Origin: Saprospiraceae bacterium
GTDB taxonomy: Bacteria; Bacteroidota; Bacteroidia; Chitinophagales; Saprospiraceae
DNA length: 64,000 nucleotides
Direction of reading: 5' to 3'
Assembly: GCA_022448945.1 (NCBI GenBank)
Contig: JAKVCV010000014.1
Location: forward strand, 62,001-126,000
Part shown: positions 19,578 to 28,590 of the stretch, one piece after another
Layout of the letters: each line of letters starts with the position of its first letter
Position numbering within the stretch: position 1 is the stretch's first letter
Translations under genes and position numbers: made by a program
The notes under the pieces: generated by a model
Seen by the model: the letters and a program-made list of their open reading frames with translations, nothing else
The model's database searches: none
Told to the model about the DNA's origin: nothing

Positions 19578-20585
19578 ATGAAGAATCCATTGATTAGCAT
19601 TCTAATTCCTGTCAAAAACTCAGCACCTTTTTTGAAGGAATGTATTGATTCAATCTTAATTCAAAGTTACTCCAATTGGCAACTAATTACCGTCGATGAC
19701 CATTCTACGGATTCTAGTTATAAATTATTAGAAGAATATGCGAGCAATGATAAACGGATAATTGTGCTCAAAAATAATGGCAATGGAATTATTGACGCCC
19801 TAAGAACAGCTTTTAAATTAGCTATTGGAGAATTAATAACCCGTATGGATTCAGATGATATTATGGCTAGGGATAAACTATTGACACTTTGTAATAATTT
19901 ACTTCAATCTGGAAAAGGACATATAGCTACAGGACTAGTAAAATATTTTTGTGCTGATACTTTGGGTAATGGTTATAAAGAATATGAAAAATGGCTGAAT
20001 AAATTAACTACTAACGGAGATAATTTTTCTGAGATATATAAAGAATGTGTTATACCATCTCCCTGTTGGATGGTCTACCGTTCTGACCTTGACAAATGTA
20101 AAGCGTTCAGTTCACACAGATATCCTGAGGATTACGATTTGTGTTTTAGGTTTTATCAAAACAACTTAAAATGTATTCCTTGTAATGAGCTTATACATTA
20201 TTGGAGAGATTCAAGAAGTCGTGCTTCAAGAAATGACCCTAATTATTCAGATAACAACTTCTTAGATCTTAAATTACACTACTTCCTAAAATTAAGTTAT
20301 AATAAAGATCATTCATTAATATTATGGGGAGCCGGTAAAAAAGGTAAAAAAACAGCAAAAATACTTATTCAAAAATCAATACCATTTTACTGGATATGTA
20401 ATAATAAAAATAAAGTAGGTAAAACGATTTATACAAAAAAAATATTAGATATTGATGACCTCAACAGGATTAAGGATCCTCAAATAATTATTACTGTTGC
20501 ACAAATTGGAGCCCAATGTGATATTATAAATGAATTGAAAAAAAAACAACTTAAAAACATGAAAGATTACTTCTTTTTTTGTTAA
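19578..20585 (+). CDS. Family 2 glycosyltransferase with C-terminal Rossmann-like extension
   Basis: A GT-A fold transferase: nucleotide-binding ISILIPVKNSAPFLKECIDS, Asp40-Asp41 and the DxD-type motif MDSDD (Asp91-Asp94), followed by CVIPSPCWMVYRSDL and YPEDYDLCFRF in the acceptor half. The catalytic domain ends near residue 235. Residues 247-335 form a separate piece beginning LILWGAGKKGKKTAKIL, a nucleotide-binding-like glycine loop, and ending after IIITVAQIGAQ. This resembles the small Rossmann modules attached to some sugar or methyl transferases. No membrane segments. Likely modifies a surface glycan, but no polysaccharide cluster surrounds it. Confidence 0.88.
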   Translation: MKNPLISILIPVKNSAPFLKECIDSILIQSYSNWQLITVDDHSTDSSYKLLEEYASNDKRIIVLKNNGNGIIDALRTAFKLAIGELITRMDSDDIMARDKLLTLCNNLLQSGKGHIATGLVKYFCADTLGNGYKEYEKWLNKLTTNGDNFSEIYKECVIPSPCWMVYRSDLDKCKAFSSHRYPEDYDLCFRFYQNNLKCIPCNELIHYWRDSRSRASRNDPNYSDNNFLDLKLHYFLKLSYNKDHSLILWGAGKKGKKTAKILIQKSIPFYWICNNKNKVGKTIYTKKILDIDDLNRIKDPQIIITVAQIGAQCDIINELKKKQLKNMKDYFFFC

Positions 20586-20603
20586 TATCCTTTATAGTTA
20601 AAT

Positions 20604-21575
20604 TCATAACATACCTAATTCAAGGTAACCTTTATATGCCTTTTGAATAGATGAGTTTAAATCGTTTTGTGCTTTCCAGTTAAAATCAGTTTCAAATTGA
20701 ACTGAAGAACATACAAAATTAGATGTCATATGTTTGTATTGTTTAAAATCCAAAACATTAACAAATCGAAATAATTTACTAAAAAAAGTAGTAGTAAGCA
20801 TTGTACCAAAAAGTAAAAATTGCGGGAGATGAATTAATTTAATTTGTTTATTCATGATAGAAGCAATAGTAAAAAACAAATCCTTATTTGTAATTTTATC
20901 TGCATGGGAAACAAAGTATATTTTATGACCATTCATTGGTTTTTGTATTATACAAATATATGCGTTTAACAAATCATCAATATCAATAAAACTTATTTCT
21001 TGTAATTTTCCATTTACAAGAACACCAAACCCTTTATTAACCATTTTAAACAACTTTAAAGTATTATAATCTCCTGGTCCCAATACAATTGCTGGTCGTA
21101 TTGAAACACAAGGAAAATCATTTAAAGTGTCTAAATATTCCTCAACAAACCTTTTGGATTTTCCATATGGTTCTATAGGATTTGCATTATATAATTCCGT
21201 CATTGTATCACCATAAACTGATGGCCCAGATGCTGCAAGAGATGAAGTAAATATGAATTTACTAAGGGTCCATTTTTGTCTTTTGATACAATTAATCAAA
21301 TGGACAGTGGCAGAATAATTATAATGTAAATATCCTTTATTTGTGGGAGCAAAAATTGCCCCAGCAAGGTGAATAACTATATCAAAAGGTGGTAAAACTA
21401 AATCTTTATTCTCAAATATTGATAAATCACCTGCAATTACATCAACACACTCAGGAAGCAACGATCTTTTCTTTTCGTTTCTCAATAATACACAAACCTG
21501 ATATCCTGATTTGACCAATAAGTTGGTTAAAGCTACACCTATAAATCCTGTGGCTCCAGTAATAAAAATTTTCAT
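20604..21575 (-). CDS. NAD(P)-dependent epimerase/dehydratase (extended SDR)
   Basis: Extended short-chain dehydrogenase. The cofactor motif is GATGFIG at residues 7-13 and the catalytic pair is Tyr137 and Lys141 in PYGKSK, with the Ser from FTSSLAAS. Relatives act on nucleotide sugars, hopanoid precursors or 3-beta-hydroxysteroid-like substrates. The substrate-binding C-terminal half (about 180-323) has no diagnostic motif I recognise. Convergent with the glycosyltransferase gene (18 bases between), so it is not part of its operon. Confidence 0.9.
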   Translation of the reverse strand: MKIFITGATGFIGVALTNLLVKSGYQVCVLLRNEKKRSLLPECVDVIAGDLSIFENKDLVLPPFDIVIHLAGAIFAPTNKGYLHYNYSATVHLINCIKRQKWTLSKFIFTSSLAASGPSVYGDTMTELYNANPIEPYGKSKRFVEEYLDTLNDFPCVSIRPAIVLGPGDYNTLKLFKMVNKGFGVLVNGKLQEISFIDIDDLLNAYICIIQKPMNGHKIYFVSHADKITNKDLFFTIASIMNKQIKLIHLPQFLLFGTMLTTTFFSKLFRFVNVLDFKQYKHMTSNFVCSSVQFETDFNWKAQNDLNSSIQKAYKGYLELGML

Positions 21576-21711
21576 AACAAACCTTTTCCAAAATTAGATT
21601 TAAATTATTGTAATAATAATTCTAAAAGAAAAAATTATAGAATTGAAATTATAAATAGTATTTTAGATAATAATAAAAATAATGAATTCTTAACAACTTT
21701 ACTTCTCGATC

Positions 21712-22410
21712 ATGAGTATTTCTAAGATCACCATCGCTGTTGATGGCTATGCAGCCTGCGGCAAAAGTACGCTCGCAAAATCTTTGGCAAAATCACTCGA
21801 CTATATATATGTAGATTCAGGTGCAATGTATCGTGCAGTAACATTATATTTTCTTGATAATAATATCGACATTAACAATTCCTTACATGTAGAACAGGCT
21901 ATCAAAAATATTAAAATCCATTTTAAAAATATAAACAATAATAATTATACATTTCTAAATAATGTAAATGTAGAAGATAATATAAGGACTCCTCAGGTTT
22001 CTGACTTCGTAAGTCCGGTCGCTACAATTTCTATAGTACGAAAAGCTATGGTTAGATTACAACAACTTATGGGGGCTCAGGGTGGCATAGTCATGGATGG
22101 TAGAGATATTGGTACTGTCGTTTTTAAAAATGCTGAGCTAAAATTATTTTTAACTGCATCTTTAGAAGAACGCACAAGAAGACGAATGTTAGAATGGGAA
22201 TTAAAAGGTATTAAGAACATAACTGCTAGAGAAGTATCATCAAACCTTCAAAAAAGAGATCATATTGACTCTACAAGAGAAGATAGCCCGCTCCGCAAAG
22301 CTAATGATGCTATCGAAATAGACAATAGCGATATGACTCCTGAAGAACAATTAGCTTTTAGTTTGGATATTGTGGAAAATGTTCTTAGAAAAACAAAAAT
22401 AAATTCCTGA
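21712..22410 (+). CDS. cmk: Cytidylate kinase
   Basis: Phosphorylates CMP and dCMP with ATP in pyrimidine nucleotide supply. The P-loop is DGYAACGKST (Lys18), then VDSGAMYRAVTLYF, the CMP-binding RDIGTVVF, and the lid REVSSNLQKRDHIDSTRE with SPLRKANDAIEID. These are all hallmarks of the family and the length (232) is normal. Single housekeeping gene divergent from the epimerase gene. Confidence 0.96.
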   Translation: MSISKITIAVDGYAACGKSTLAKSLAKSLDYIYVDSGAMYRAVTLYFLDNNIDINNSLHVEQAIKNIKIHFKNINNNNYTFLNNVNVEDNIRTPQVSDFVSPVATISIVRKAMVRLQQLMGAQGGIVMDGRDIGTVVFKNAELKLFLTASLEERTRRRMLEWELKGIKNITAREVSSNLQKRDHIDSTREDSPLRKANDAIEIDNSDMTPEEQLAFSLDIVENVLRKTKINS

Positions 22411-22440
22411 TATAAGCTTAATATATATAATATAATAACA

Positions 22441-25119
22441 TCAAAAATCTATCTTAAATCTAACATTAAATCGTCTAGAAGTAAGAACATTTGGAATTGC
22501 ATAACTTCTATTAGAAAAATCTTTTATCCATGTATTTGATGCCACATTCTTAGCATCCATTAAATTAAAAATTTCGAAGCTTAACCAAATTCCTTTAAAG
22601 CTTTTTAATGCATGCCTTGATTTTTGTTTAAACAAATCTCTATTCCCTTCATACTTCTTTTCAATGTGTGTTTTTCTATCCCAAATACCAAATGAGGCTC
22701 CAATATCAATTCTATGATATGCTTCGAAACGATAAGAGTTCCTGAATTCTATATTATTTTCAGGAATTCCAAATGGTAATCCAGTACCCACGGTAAATGC
22801 TAGGTTAAGTCTTGCCCAAGGAGCATTTGGAAAGTCATCCTGAAAGTACATAGAGAAAATTACAAGTTGATCTGTTGCTTTTGGCGCATCCGGCAACCAA
22901 GTAGTATCTATTGTGGTACCGTTAAGCGTCCTAACACCATGTTGAACTCCCTCAAAACTTTCCCTGGCTCTTAAAAAAGATAAATTAATCCATGATTCTA
23001 GACCTTCAACTAATTCACCATTTAATCTTAAATCTAAACCTGCAACATATCCTGTAGCCAAGTTGTCACCATAATACTTGATGCGTACATTATCAATATC
23101 GTAAGGGATTAAATCCCATTGATGTTTATAGTATGCTTCAGTAATAAATTTAAATTTACGTTTGAACATAATAAAATCCCATACAATCCCACCTAAAATG
23201 TGGACAGACTTTTGGGCTTTGACAGACGTATTTACATTTCCATTTAAATCACGCAATTCTCTATAAAAGGGAGGTTGATAATATAATCCTGCAGTAAGTT
23301 TAAATGTAAGATCTTTTGTTTTTTTAGTTGTATCTGCTGCAGAATTTTGATACTTTCTCGGTGTATAATACATTTGTAATCTTGGAGAAACAATGAACTC
23401 TTGATTAAGTGACCAATAACTTGCCCGAACCCCTGCAGTCATCCTAAACAAATGTTTTGAAGATTTTTGTTCCCATGTGTTCTGAACATAAGCGTTAAAA
23501 CGATGAGAATTTAAGGCTACATTACTTTTTATATAATCAGGAATATATACTGAATTTGTATCGAATGGCAATGTAAATCCTAATGAATCTATACGTCTCC
23601 ATTCTTTCAATTTATCCTTTATAATTTCATTTTTATAACCTATACCCCATTTAAACCAATGATGTGATTCATTTCCATTAGCATTGTATCTGTCATACAA
23701 CCACGTCCCTTTTAGTTGAACATTAGTGACATTAGCCTGTAAAAAATTTCTTGCAAAATGGTGCGTTTCTCCATATGCTAAAGTTCCAATAACCTCGCCG
23801 AAATTATCTTCGCCAAGTCCTGTTTCAATTTCATCTAATTTATAAAAATTAATAATATCTATTCTTTCATTTTCATTGCTTTGGTAATGTGAAGCAAGAA
23901 ATTTGATTTTTAGATTTGTCGAAACTGTAGCAATAGTATCTATGATTTTATCTCTACCTCCTAACCCCCAGGGTAAATATGTAGTAGAAAAACCTGCAGT
24001 AAAGTTTTCAAAGTTAGATATTTCCTGACCTTCAAACAGAGTTGTTAACCTCAACGCCTGATTAAACAAACCAGTTGTTGTTGAACTTTCTTGAGGTATT
24101 AAAGAATATATTGAATTAGAATAATGACCGATAGCTTCAATTTGTAATTTATCACTTACATCATAAATAAAATCACCTTGTATATCTATAAACTGAGGGA
24201 CATATTCACCTTTTACGTCTAAGGAAGCCAATAAATATGAAGTGGTCTTGTATCTGGCACCAAGCGTATATGTAAAACGATTAGGTACTCTACGTTGTTT
24301 GGAAATAGAATCTTTGTATATAGCTCCACCTAAATATACGGATGCACCTAATAAAGATCCTCCAACAGAAGCTTCAAATTTATATGGTCTACGATAATGG
24401 ACATCAAGAACAGAAGCCATTTTATCACCATATTGAGCTTTAAAACCACCAGAAGAAAAAGATAAATAGTCAAGCATATCAGCATTCGGAAAGATCAATC
24501 CTTCCTGTTGGCCAGAACGTACTAATAGTGGTCTATAAATCTCAAAATCATTTACATAAACTAGGTTTTCATCATAATTGCCACCTCGTACAGAATATTG
24601 AGATGTTAACTCCCCTCCTGTCCCTGCAGTTACTCCAGGTGCTAAATATTTTATCAAAGATGTTAGATTACCATCCGTTGTAGGTATACGCTCTAAATCA
24701 GCTTTTTCAACATGTAATGCATCTATTTCGCGCTTTTCAAAAGATTCTACAATTATCACTGGACCATCAACTGCCAACTCTTTCATAACAATATCAAGTC
24801 GTATAGCGTCTCCAGGTATAAGTTTGATACCCGTTTTTTTAAACTCACTAAATCCAGTGTATTTATATAGAATGGTAAAAGTTATATTAGCAGGAACCAA
24901 TAATTTATATTCACCATCAATGTTTGTTCCGGTTGCTATATCAGTACCCTCTATCAGAACAGTAGCATAAGGTAGTGTTTCACCTGTTTCATTTGAAATT
25001 GTACCTAAAATTGTAGCTGTACGTTTTTCATCCTGAGCGAATGAAGAAAAAACTACAAAAAAGAAGAAAAGTAAAACCAAAAATAAATTACTACGCATAA
25101 ATTGATTGATATAAATCAT
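22441..25119 (-). CDS. TonB-dependent receptor with carboxypeptidase-regulatory-like N-terminal domain
   Basis: Outer-membrane active-transport barrel. Signal peptide (FLVLLFFFFVVFSSFAQ), then an immunoglobulin-like regulatory domain at about residues 35-120 (TILGTISNETGETLPYATV). The plug is at about 135-245 (YSVRGGNYDENLVYVNDFEIYRP, LDYLSFSSGGFKAQYGDKMASVLDV), and a beta-barrel ends in the terminal Phe of FKIDF. An alternative ATG at 25098 gives a shorter signal peptide and is equally possible. No adjacent SusD-like gene, so this is not a glycan-uptake pair. The substrate is unknown. Confidence 0.93.
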   Translation of the reverse strand: MIYINQFMRSNLFLVLLFFFFVVFSSFAQDEKRTATILGTISNETGETLPYATVLIEGTDIATGTNIDGEYKLLVPANITFTILYKYTGFSEFKKTGIKLIPGDAIRLDIVMKELAVDGPVIIVESFEKREIDALHVEKADLERIPTTDGNLTSLIKYLAPGVTAGTGGELTSQYSVRGGNYDENLVYVNDFEIYRPLLVRSGQQEGLIFPNADMLDYLSFSSGGFKAQYGDKMASVLDVHYRRPYKFEASVGGSLLGASVYLGGAIYKDSISKQRRVPNRFTYTLGARYKTTSYLLASLDVKGEYVPQFIDIQGDFIYDVSDKLQIEAIGHYSNSIYSLIPQESSTTTGLFNQALRLTTLFEGQEISNFENFTAGFSTTYLPWGLGGRDKIIDTIATVSTNLKIKFLASHYQSNENERIDIINFYKLDEIETGLGEDNFGEVIGTLAYGETHHFARNFLQANVTNVQLKGTWLYDRYNANGNESHHWFKWGIGYKNEIIKDKLKEWRRIDSLGFTLPFDTNSVYIPDYIKSNVALNSHRFNAYVQNTWEQKSSKHLFRMTAGVRASYWSLNQEFIVSPRLQMYYTPRKYQNSAADTTKKTKDLTFKLTAGLYYQPPFYRELRDLNGNVNTSVKAQKSVHILGGIVWDFIMFKRKFKFITEAYYKHQWDLIPYDIDNVRIKYYGDNLATGYVAGLDLRLNGELVEGLESWINLSFLRARESFEGVQHGVRTLNGTTIDTTWLPDAPKATDQLVIFSMYFQDDFPNAPWARLNLAFTVGTGLPFGIPENNIEFRNSYRFEAYHRIDIGASFGIWDRKTHIEKKYEGNRDLFKQKSRHALKSFKGIWLSFEIFNLMDAKNVASNTWIKDFSNRSYAIPNVLTSRRFNVRFKIDF

Positions 25120-25323
25120 AAACTTTCTTAAAATATAAATGTAAATATTTTTGGTATAAAATGTCCTTTGTTAATTAATAATAATGAAAGGAAATTTAAA
25201 TTCATATAGAGAACAATAAATTTCCATTTACCGATACATATACTTTTATAATCCTTATAAGTACTTAAACGATTTTAAAACATAAAATGATTGCTAGTAG
25301 AAGGCTAAATAATAAAATTGATT

Positions 25324-25932
25324 TTATTGCAATTTTATATTCTTCACTAACCTTCCTGCTGTATCACCTGGACATTTAAATTTTATATGAGTAATAACTA
25401 CTTCAGCTTTCCCAGAAACTTTTTTTAACATAGCCTTATTTGTATTTGTTAAAGCAGCTCCATTATTCTTTAAAATAAAAGAATCACCTCTATCATTAAT
25501 ATTTATATTATACCCCATTACTCTGATTGGAATTTTAATATTTACTCCTTCTAATATACCTCGAATACCTGTCATTGTTTTAGGCGTAGCTAATTGATGA
25601 GGTAAAAGCACAGGAATTGGATTTGGTAGTCTTTTAAACATTTTTTCAAATTCAGCAATAATCTTACCCTTGTAATTTACGCTCAATTTTTCTTTTCTAG
25701 GTGCTACATTTTTGGCAGTCCATAAATAATTACCTTTCTCATTTTGTTTTATACTACCATAACTTACAGATAAAACTATATTTTTTGTATCTACATCAAT
25801 AAACTTAAGAGGTAAAACATTGTTAATACCATCATATAGGACATCAGTATCATCTGAATCCCATATAACTGATTGGGCATTTATACTAAAAGCAAGGGAA
25901 AATGTTAAAAGTATAATCAGAAATCGTCCCAT
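25324..25932 (-). CDS. Secreted stand-alone protein resembling the C-terminal domains of GldM
   Basis: A signal peptide ends near residue 19 (FSINAQ). The mature part has the layout of the last periplasmic domains of GldM, a core component of the type IX secretion and gliding motor: DVLYDGINNVLPLKF near the start, a YGSIKQNEKGNYLWTA strand, then a PNPIPVL linker. The final domain has GIRGILEGVNIKIPIRVMGYNI and ends KKVSGKAEVVITHIKFKCP followed by a short beta strand. GldM itself has an N-terminal membrane helix and four domains (about 500 residues); only the tail is here, exported as a free protein. The comparison rests on remembered family patterns. Role unknown; it might bind a GldM partner such as GldK or GldN. 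Confidence 0.6.
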   Translation of the reverse strand: MGRFLIILLTFSLAFSINAQSVIWDSDDTDVLYDGINNVLPLKFIDVDTKNIVLSVSYGSIKQNEKGNYLWTAKNVAPRKEKLSVNYKGKIIAEFEKMFKRLPNPIPVLLPHQLATPKTMTGIRGILEGVNIKIPIRVMGYNININDRGDSFILKNNGAALTNTNKAMLKKVSGKAEVVITHIKFKCPGDTAGRLVKNIKLQ

Positions 25933-26056
25933 AATTAAATTATTTTTTTATGTTTAAAAAAGACAATATACAAATTTTTAATAAAATGATTTCTGATTTT
26001 TGGGATAGCATGATAGTCTTTTTAAATTTGTGTTCATAAACAAAATAAAATTAAAG

Positions 26057-26593
26057 ATGATTCTTTCAGATATAGAGATTCTAAAAGCAATAAAAAGTAA
26101 AGAAATAGTTATTGAACCCTTTGACATTAACTGTTTGGGGACAAACTCTTACGATGTACACCTTGGAAAACATCTAGCGACATATAAAAATCGCGTTTTA
26201 GATGCTAAAAAGCACAATGAAATTGAAGCATTTGAGATTCCTGAAGATGGATTTGTGCTTCAAACCGGAATGCTTTATTTAGGAGTCACTCAAGAATATA
26301 CTGAAACGCATAATTCAGTTCCTTTTCTTGAAGGCAAATCTAGTGTTGGAAGACTAGGAATTGACATTCATGCGACAGCTGGAAAAGGTGATGTTGGTTT
26401 TTGTAATACCTGGACGCTTGAGATTTCATGTACTCACCCAGTCAGAATATATGAAGGTATGCCTATTGGACAACTAATATACTTTATGTTTCACGGCGAA
26501 ATCGAAAACTATTATAACAAGAAGAAAAATGCAAAATACAATGAAAGGACAATAAAACCTGTTGAGTCAATGATGTGGAAAAACAAATTCTGA
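26057..26593 (+). CDS. dcd: dCTP deaminase
   Basis: Deaminates dCTP to dUTP for thymidylate synthesis. Starts MILSDIEILKAI at the ATG 26057, matching the family N-terminus; the frame runs to a GTG at 26030 but that extension has no counterpart. The dUTPase-fold core contains LEGKSSVGRLGIDIHATAG, and catalytic Glu122 lies in WTLEIS. The trimer-completing GMPIGQLIYF is present. 178 residues, normal length. Single gene, convergent with the purine operon. Confidence 0.95.
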   Translation: MILSDIEILKAIKSKEIVIEPFDINCLGTNSYDVHLGKHLATYKNRVLDAKKHNEIEAFEIPEDGFVLQTGMLYLGVTQEYTETHNSVPFLEGKSSVGRLGIDIHATAGKGDVGFCNTWTLEISCTHPVRIYEGMPIGQLIYFMFHGEIENYYNKKKNAKYNERTIKPVESMMWKNKF

Positions 26594-26621
26594 GGATCCC
26601 TTTTTTTAATCTAAATTATTG

Positions 26622-27611
26622 TCAACCTCCTATTAAAATCATCGAACGATTTTGATTGTGATTAACTGGATTTGCCAACTCTTCAAAACTATTCCAACCA
26701 CCACGTTCAGCATATTTGGAGCTTACGTTTTTAAGTATAATCGATTTTATATCTTCACCATTCCTATAGGGCGTTAAAAGATCTGTTTCTTCTGTCGAAA
26801 ACAAACAATTTTTTATATGCCCATTAGCTGTTAACCTAATACGATTGCAAGTAGAACAAAATGGATTGGTAACGGTACTAATAATACCAAAACTCCCTAA
26901 ATAATTTCTTATTTTATAATTAATAGCAGTGTCATTCGGGGCATCATCAATTTTTATTAAGTTTTTACTACCATAATACTCAGACACCAAATTTAATATC
27001 GTTTTACGGGAAATACCTTTATCCCAATCCCACTTATTACCTCCAAAAGGCATGAATTCGATAAACTGAATAGTTAATGGCAAATCTTTAGTTAAGTCTA
27101 TAAAATCAGTTAATTCTTCCAAATTAATTTCTTTAATTAGTACAGCATTAATTTTAACATTAAAACCTTCACTTAAAAGTAAATATATATTAGAAAGAAC
27201 CTTATCGAAATAATCCCGTTTTGTGACTATAGCAAATTTATCCCTGTCAAGTGTGTCCAAACTAATATTTATATTATTAAGTTTAGCAAGCTTAAAAGTA
27301 TCAATAAATCGATCTGCTATTATACCGTTAGTTGTTAGAGCTAATTCAACAGGCAAACTACTTAATTGATTTATTATATATTTAGCATCTTTACGAACCA
27401 ATGGTTCTCCACCTGTTAAACGAATTTTATTAACTCCAAGCTCTACGAATTGACGAGTAATACCCATTATCTCTTCATAAGTCATTAAGTTGGATTTTGG
27501 TGCCAACTCAATTCCTTCTTCTGGCATGCAATAAAAGCACCTAAGGTTGCAGCGTTCCGTTAACGAAATTCGGAGGTAATTGTGTATTCTATTATACTTA
27601 TCAACTATCAT
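26622..27611 (-). CDS. moaA: GTP 3',8-cyclase (molybdenum cofactor synthesis)
   Basis: Radical-SAM enzyme that starts molybdopterin synthesis from GTP. The SAM cluster is held by Cys21, Cys25 and Cys28 (CNLRCFYC), followed by LTGGEP. The second, substrate-side cluster is held by Cys252, Cys255 and Cys269 (CSTCNRIRLT ... KNCLF), and the protein ends in the catalytic Gly-Gly pair. Last gene of the purine operon, three bases after xdhC. The cofactor is needed by the XdhAB enzyme encoded at the other end of the operon, so its placement links cofactor supply to demand. Other moa genes are not in the window. Confidence 0.97.
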   Translation of the reverse strand: MIVDKYNRIHNYLRISLTERCNLRCFYCMPEEGIELAPKSNLMTYEEIMGITRQFVELGVNKIRLTGGEPLVRKDAKYIINQLSSLPVELALTTNGIIADRFIDTFKLAKLNNINISLDTLDRDKFAIVTKRDYFDKVLSNIYLLLSEGFNVKINAVLIKEINLEELTDFIDLTKDLPLTIQFIEFMPFGGNKWDWDKGISRKTILNLVSEYYGSKNLIKIDDAPNDTAINYKIRNYLGSFGIISTVTNPFCSTCNRIRLTANGHIKNCLFSTEETDLLTPYRNGEDIKSIILKNVSSKYAERGGWNSFEELANPVNHNQNRSMILIGG

Positions 27612-27614
27612 ATA

Positions 27615-28580
27615 TTATTGATTGCGTATTTCTATCATTTGTGCAGCAACACTCACTGCTATTTCTTCAGGACTTTTACATTTAATGGGTATGCCTATAG
27701 GAGTATATACCCTGTCTATTTGACTAAAAGTAAATCCTTTTTCTACAATAACTTTTTTAATTACCTCAGCCTTTTTCATACTTGCCATTAAACCCATATA
27801 CTTTGAAGGTTTATCGATAAGTTGACTCAATATTAATATATCTAAAGCACGAGAAAAACTCATTATTATAATAAAATCTTTATGGGTGCTAGGTACAAAA
27901 GCCGAGACGTTCTTATAGTTAGTAACTATTTTCTTAGAAATATACTTATCATATTCTTCAGTTGATAAGTTCTTTCTATTGTCAATTAATATTACATTAA
28001 AATTAAGTAAAAACAATTGTCTACATAAAGCCAAACCTACATGCCCTGCACCTATAAGATATACTTTTTCCCTAACATCTAATAAAAATCTATATTCCCA
28101 TTCATTCTGATTATTAAATTTGTATTGGTATCCTTTCTCTGGAGTGTTGTCTGTTGTTAAAAAGAATTGATTCTCTGAAGAAAAAACACAGCAATAATCT
28201 TTTTCTGAATTATAATTGTCAATAATTGATTTAATTATTGAAAAATGATCTGAAGCATTCAAAAAATACGTAATTAAGATTTGTTCTCCAGAACATGACA
28301 AGCCAGACCAAGCATGTTTACTAGCTTGATCATGGACAAGTTTCTTGCATGTTACTTCGTTATTCCCTTTTATTAATAATTTCTTACAAGCTTCAACCTG
28401 TATATATTCCATGGCACCTCCTCCAATTGTACCAATCATTGTGTCATCGGATGCTAATGCCATTATGTGTCCTTGTTTTCCAGGACTACTTCCATGACTT
28501 TCAGGCACCATCATCAAAGCAACCTTAATACCGTTATCAAGTTTTTGATAAACAAAATTCCAAAGTATAATAATATCCAT
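27615..28580 (-). CDS. xdhC: XdhC family xanthine dehydrogenase maturation factor
   Basis: XdhC binds molybdenum cofactor, has it sulfurated and inserts it in xanthine dehydrogenase. The N-terminal domain shows MVPESHGSSPGKQGHIMA and IGGGAMEY, and the C-terminal Rossmann domain reads VYLIGAGHVGLALCRQLFLL. A Cys in GLSCSGEQILI matches the conserved GLxCGG position, though the second Gly is Ser here. The gene lies between the aldolase-like gene (10 bases) and moaA (3 bases), consistent with a dedicated role in the purine operon. Confidence 0.94.
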   Translation of the reverse strand: MDIIILWNFVYQKLDNGIKVALMMVPESHGSSPGKQGHIMALASDDTMIGTIGGGAMEYIQVEACKKLLIKGNNEVTCKKLVHDQASKHAWSGLSCSGEQILITYFLNASDHFSIIKSIIDNYNSEKDYCCVFSSENQFFLTTDNTPEKGYQYKFNNQNEWEYRFLLDVREKVYLIGAGHVGLALCRQLFLLNFNVILIDNRKNLSTEEYDKYISKKIVTNYKNVSAFVPSTHKDFIIIMSFSRALDILILSQLIDKPSKYMGLMASMKKAEVIKKVIVEKGFTFSQIDRVYTPIGIPIKCKSPEEIAVSVAAQMIEIRNQ

Positions 28581-28590
28581 AGGATAAAAA

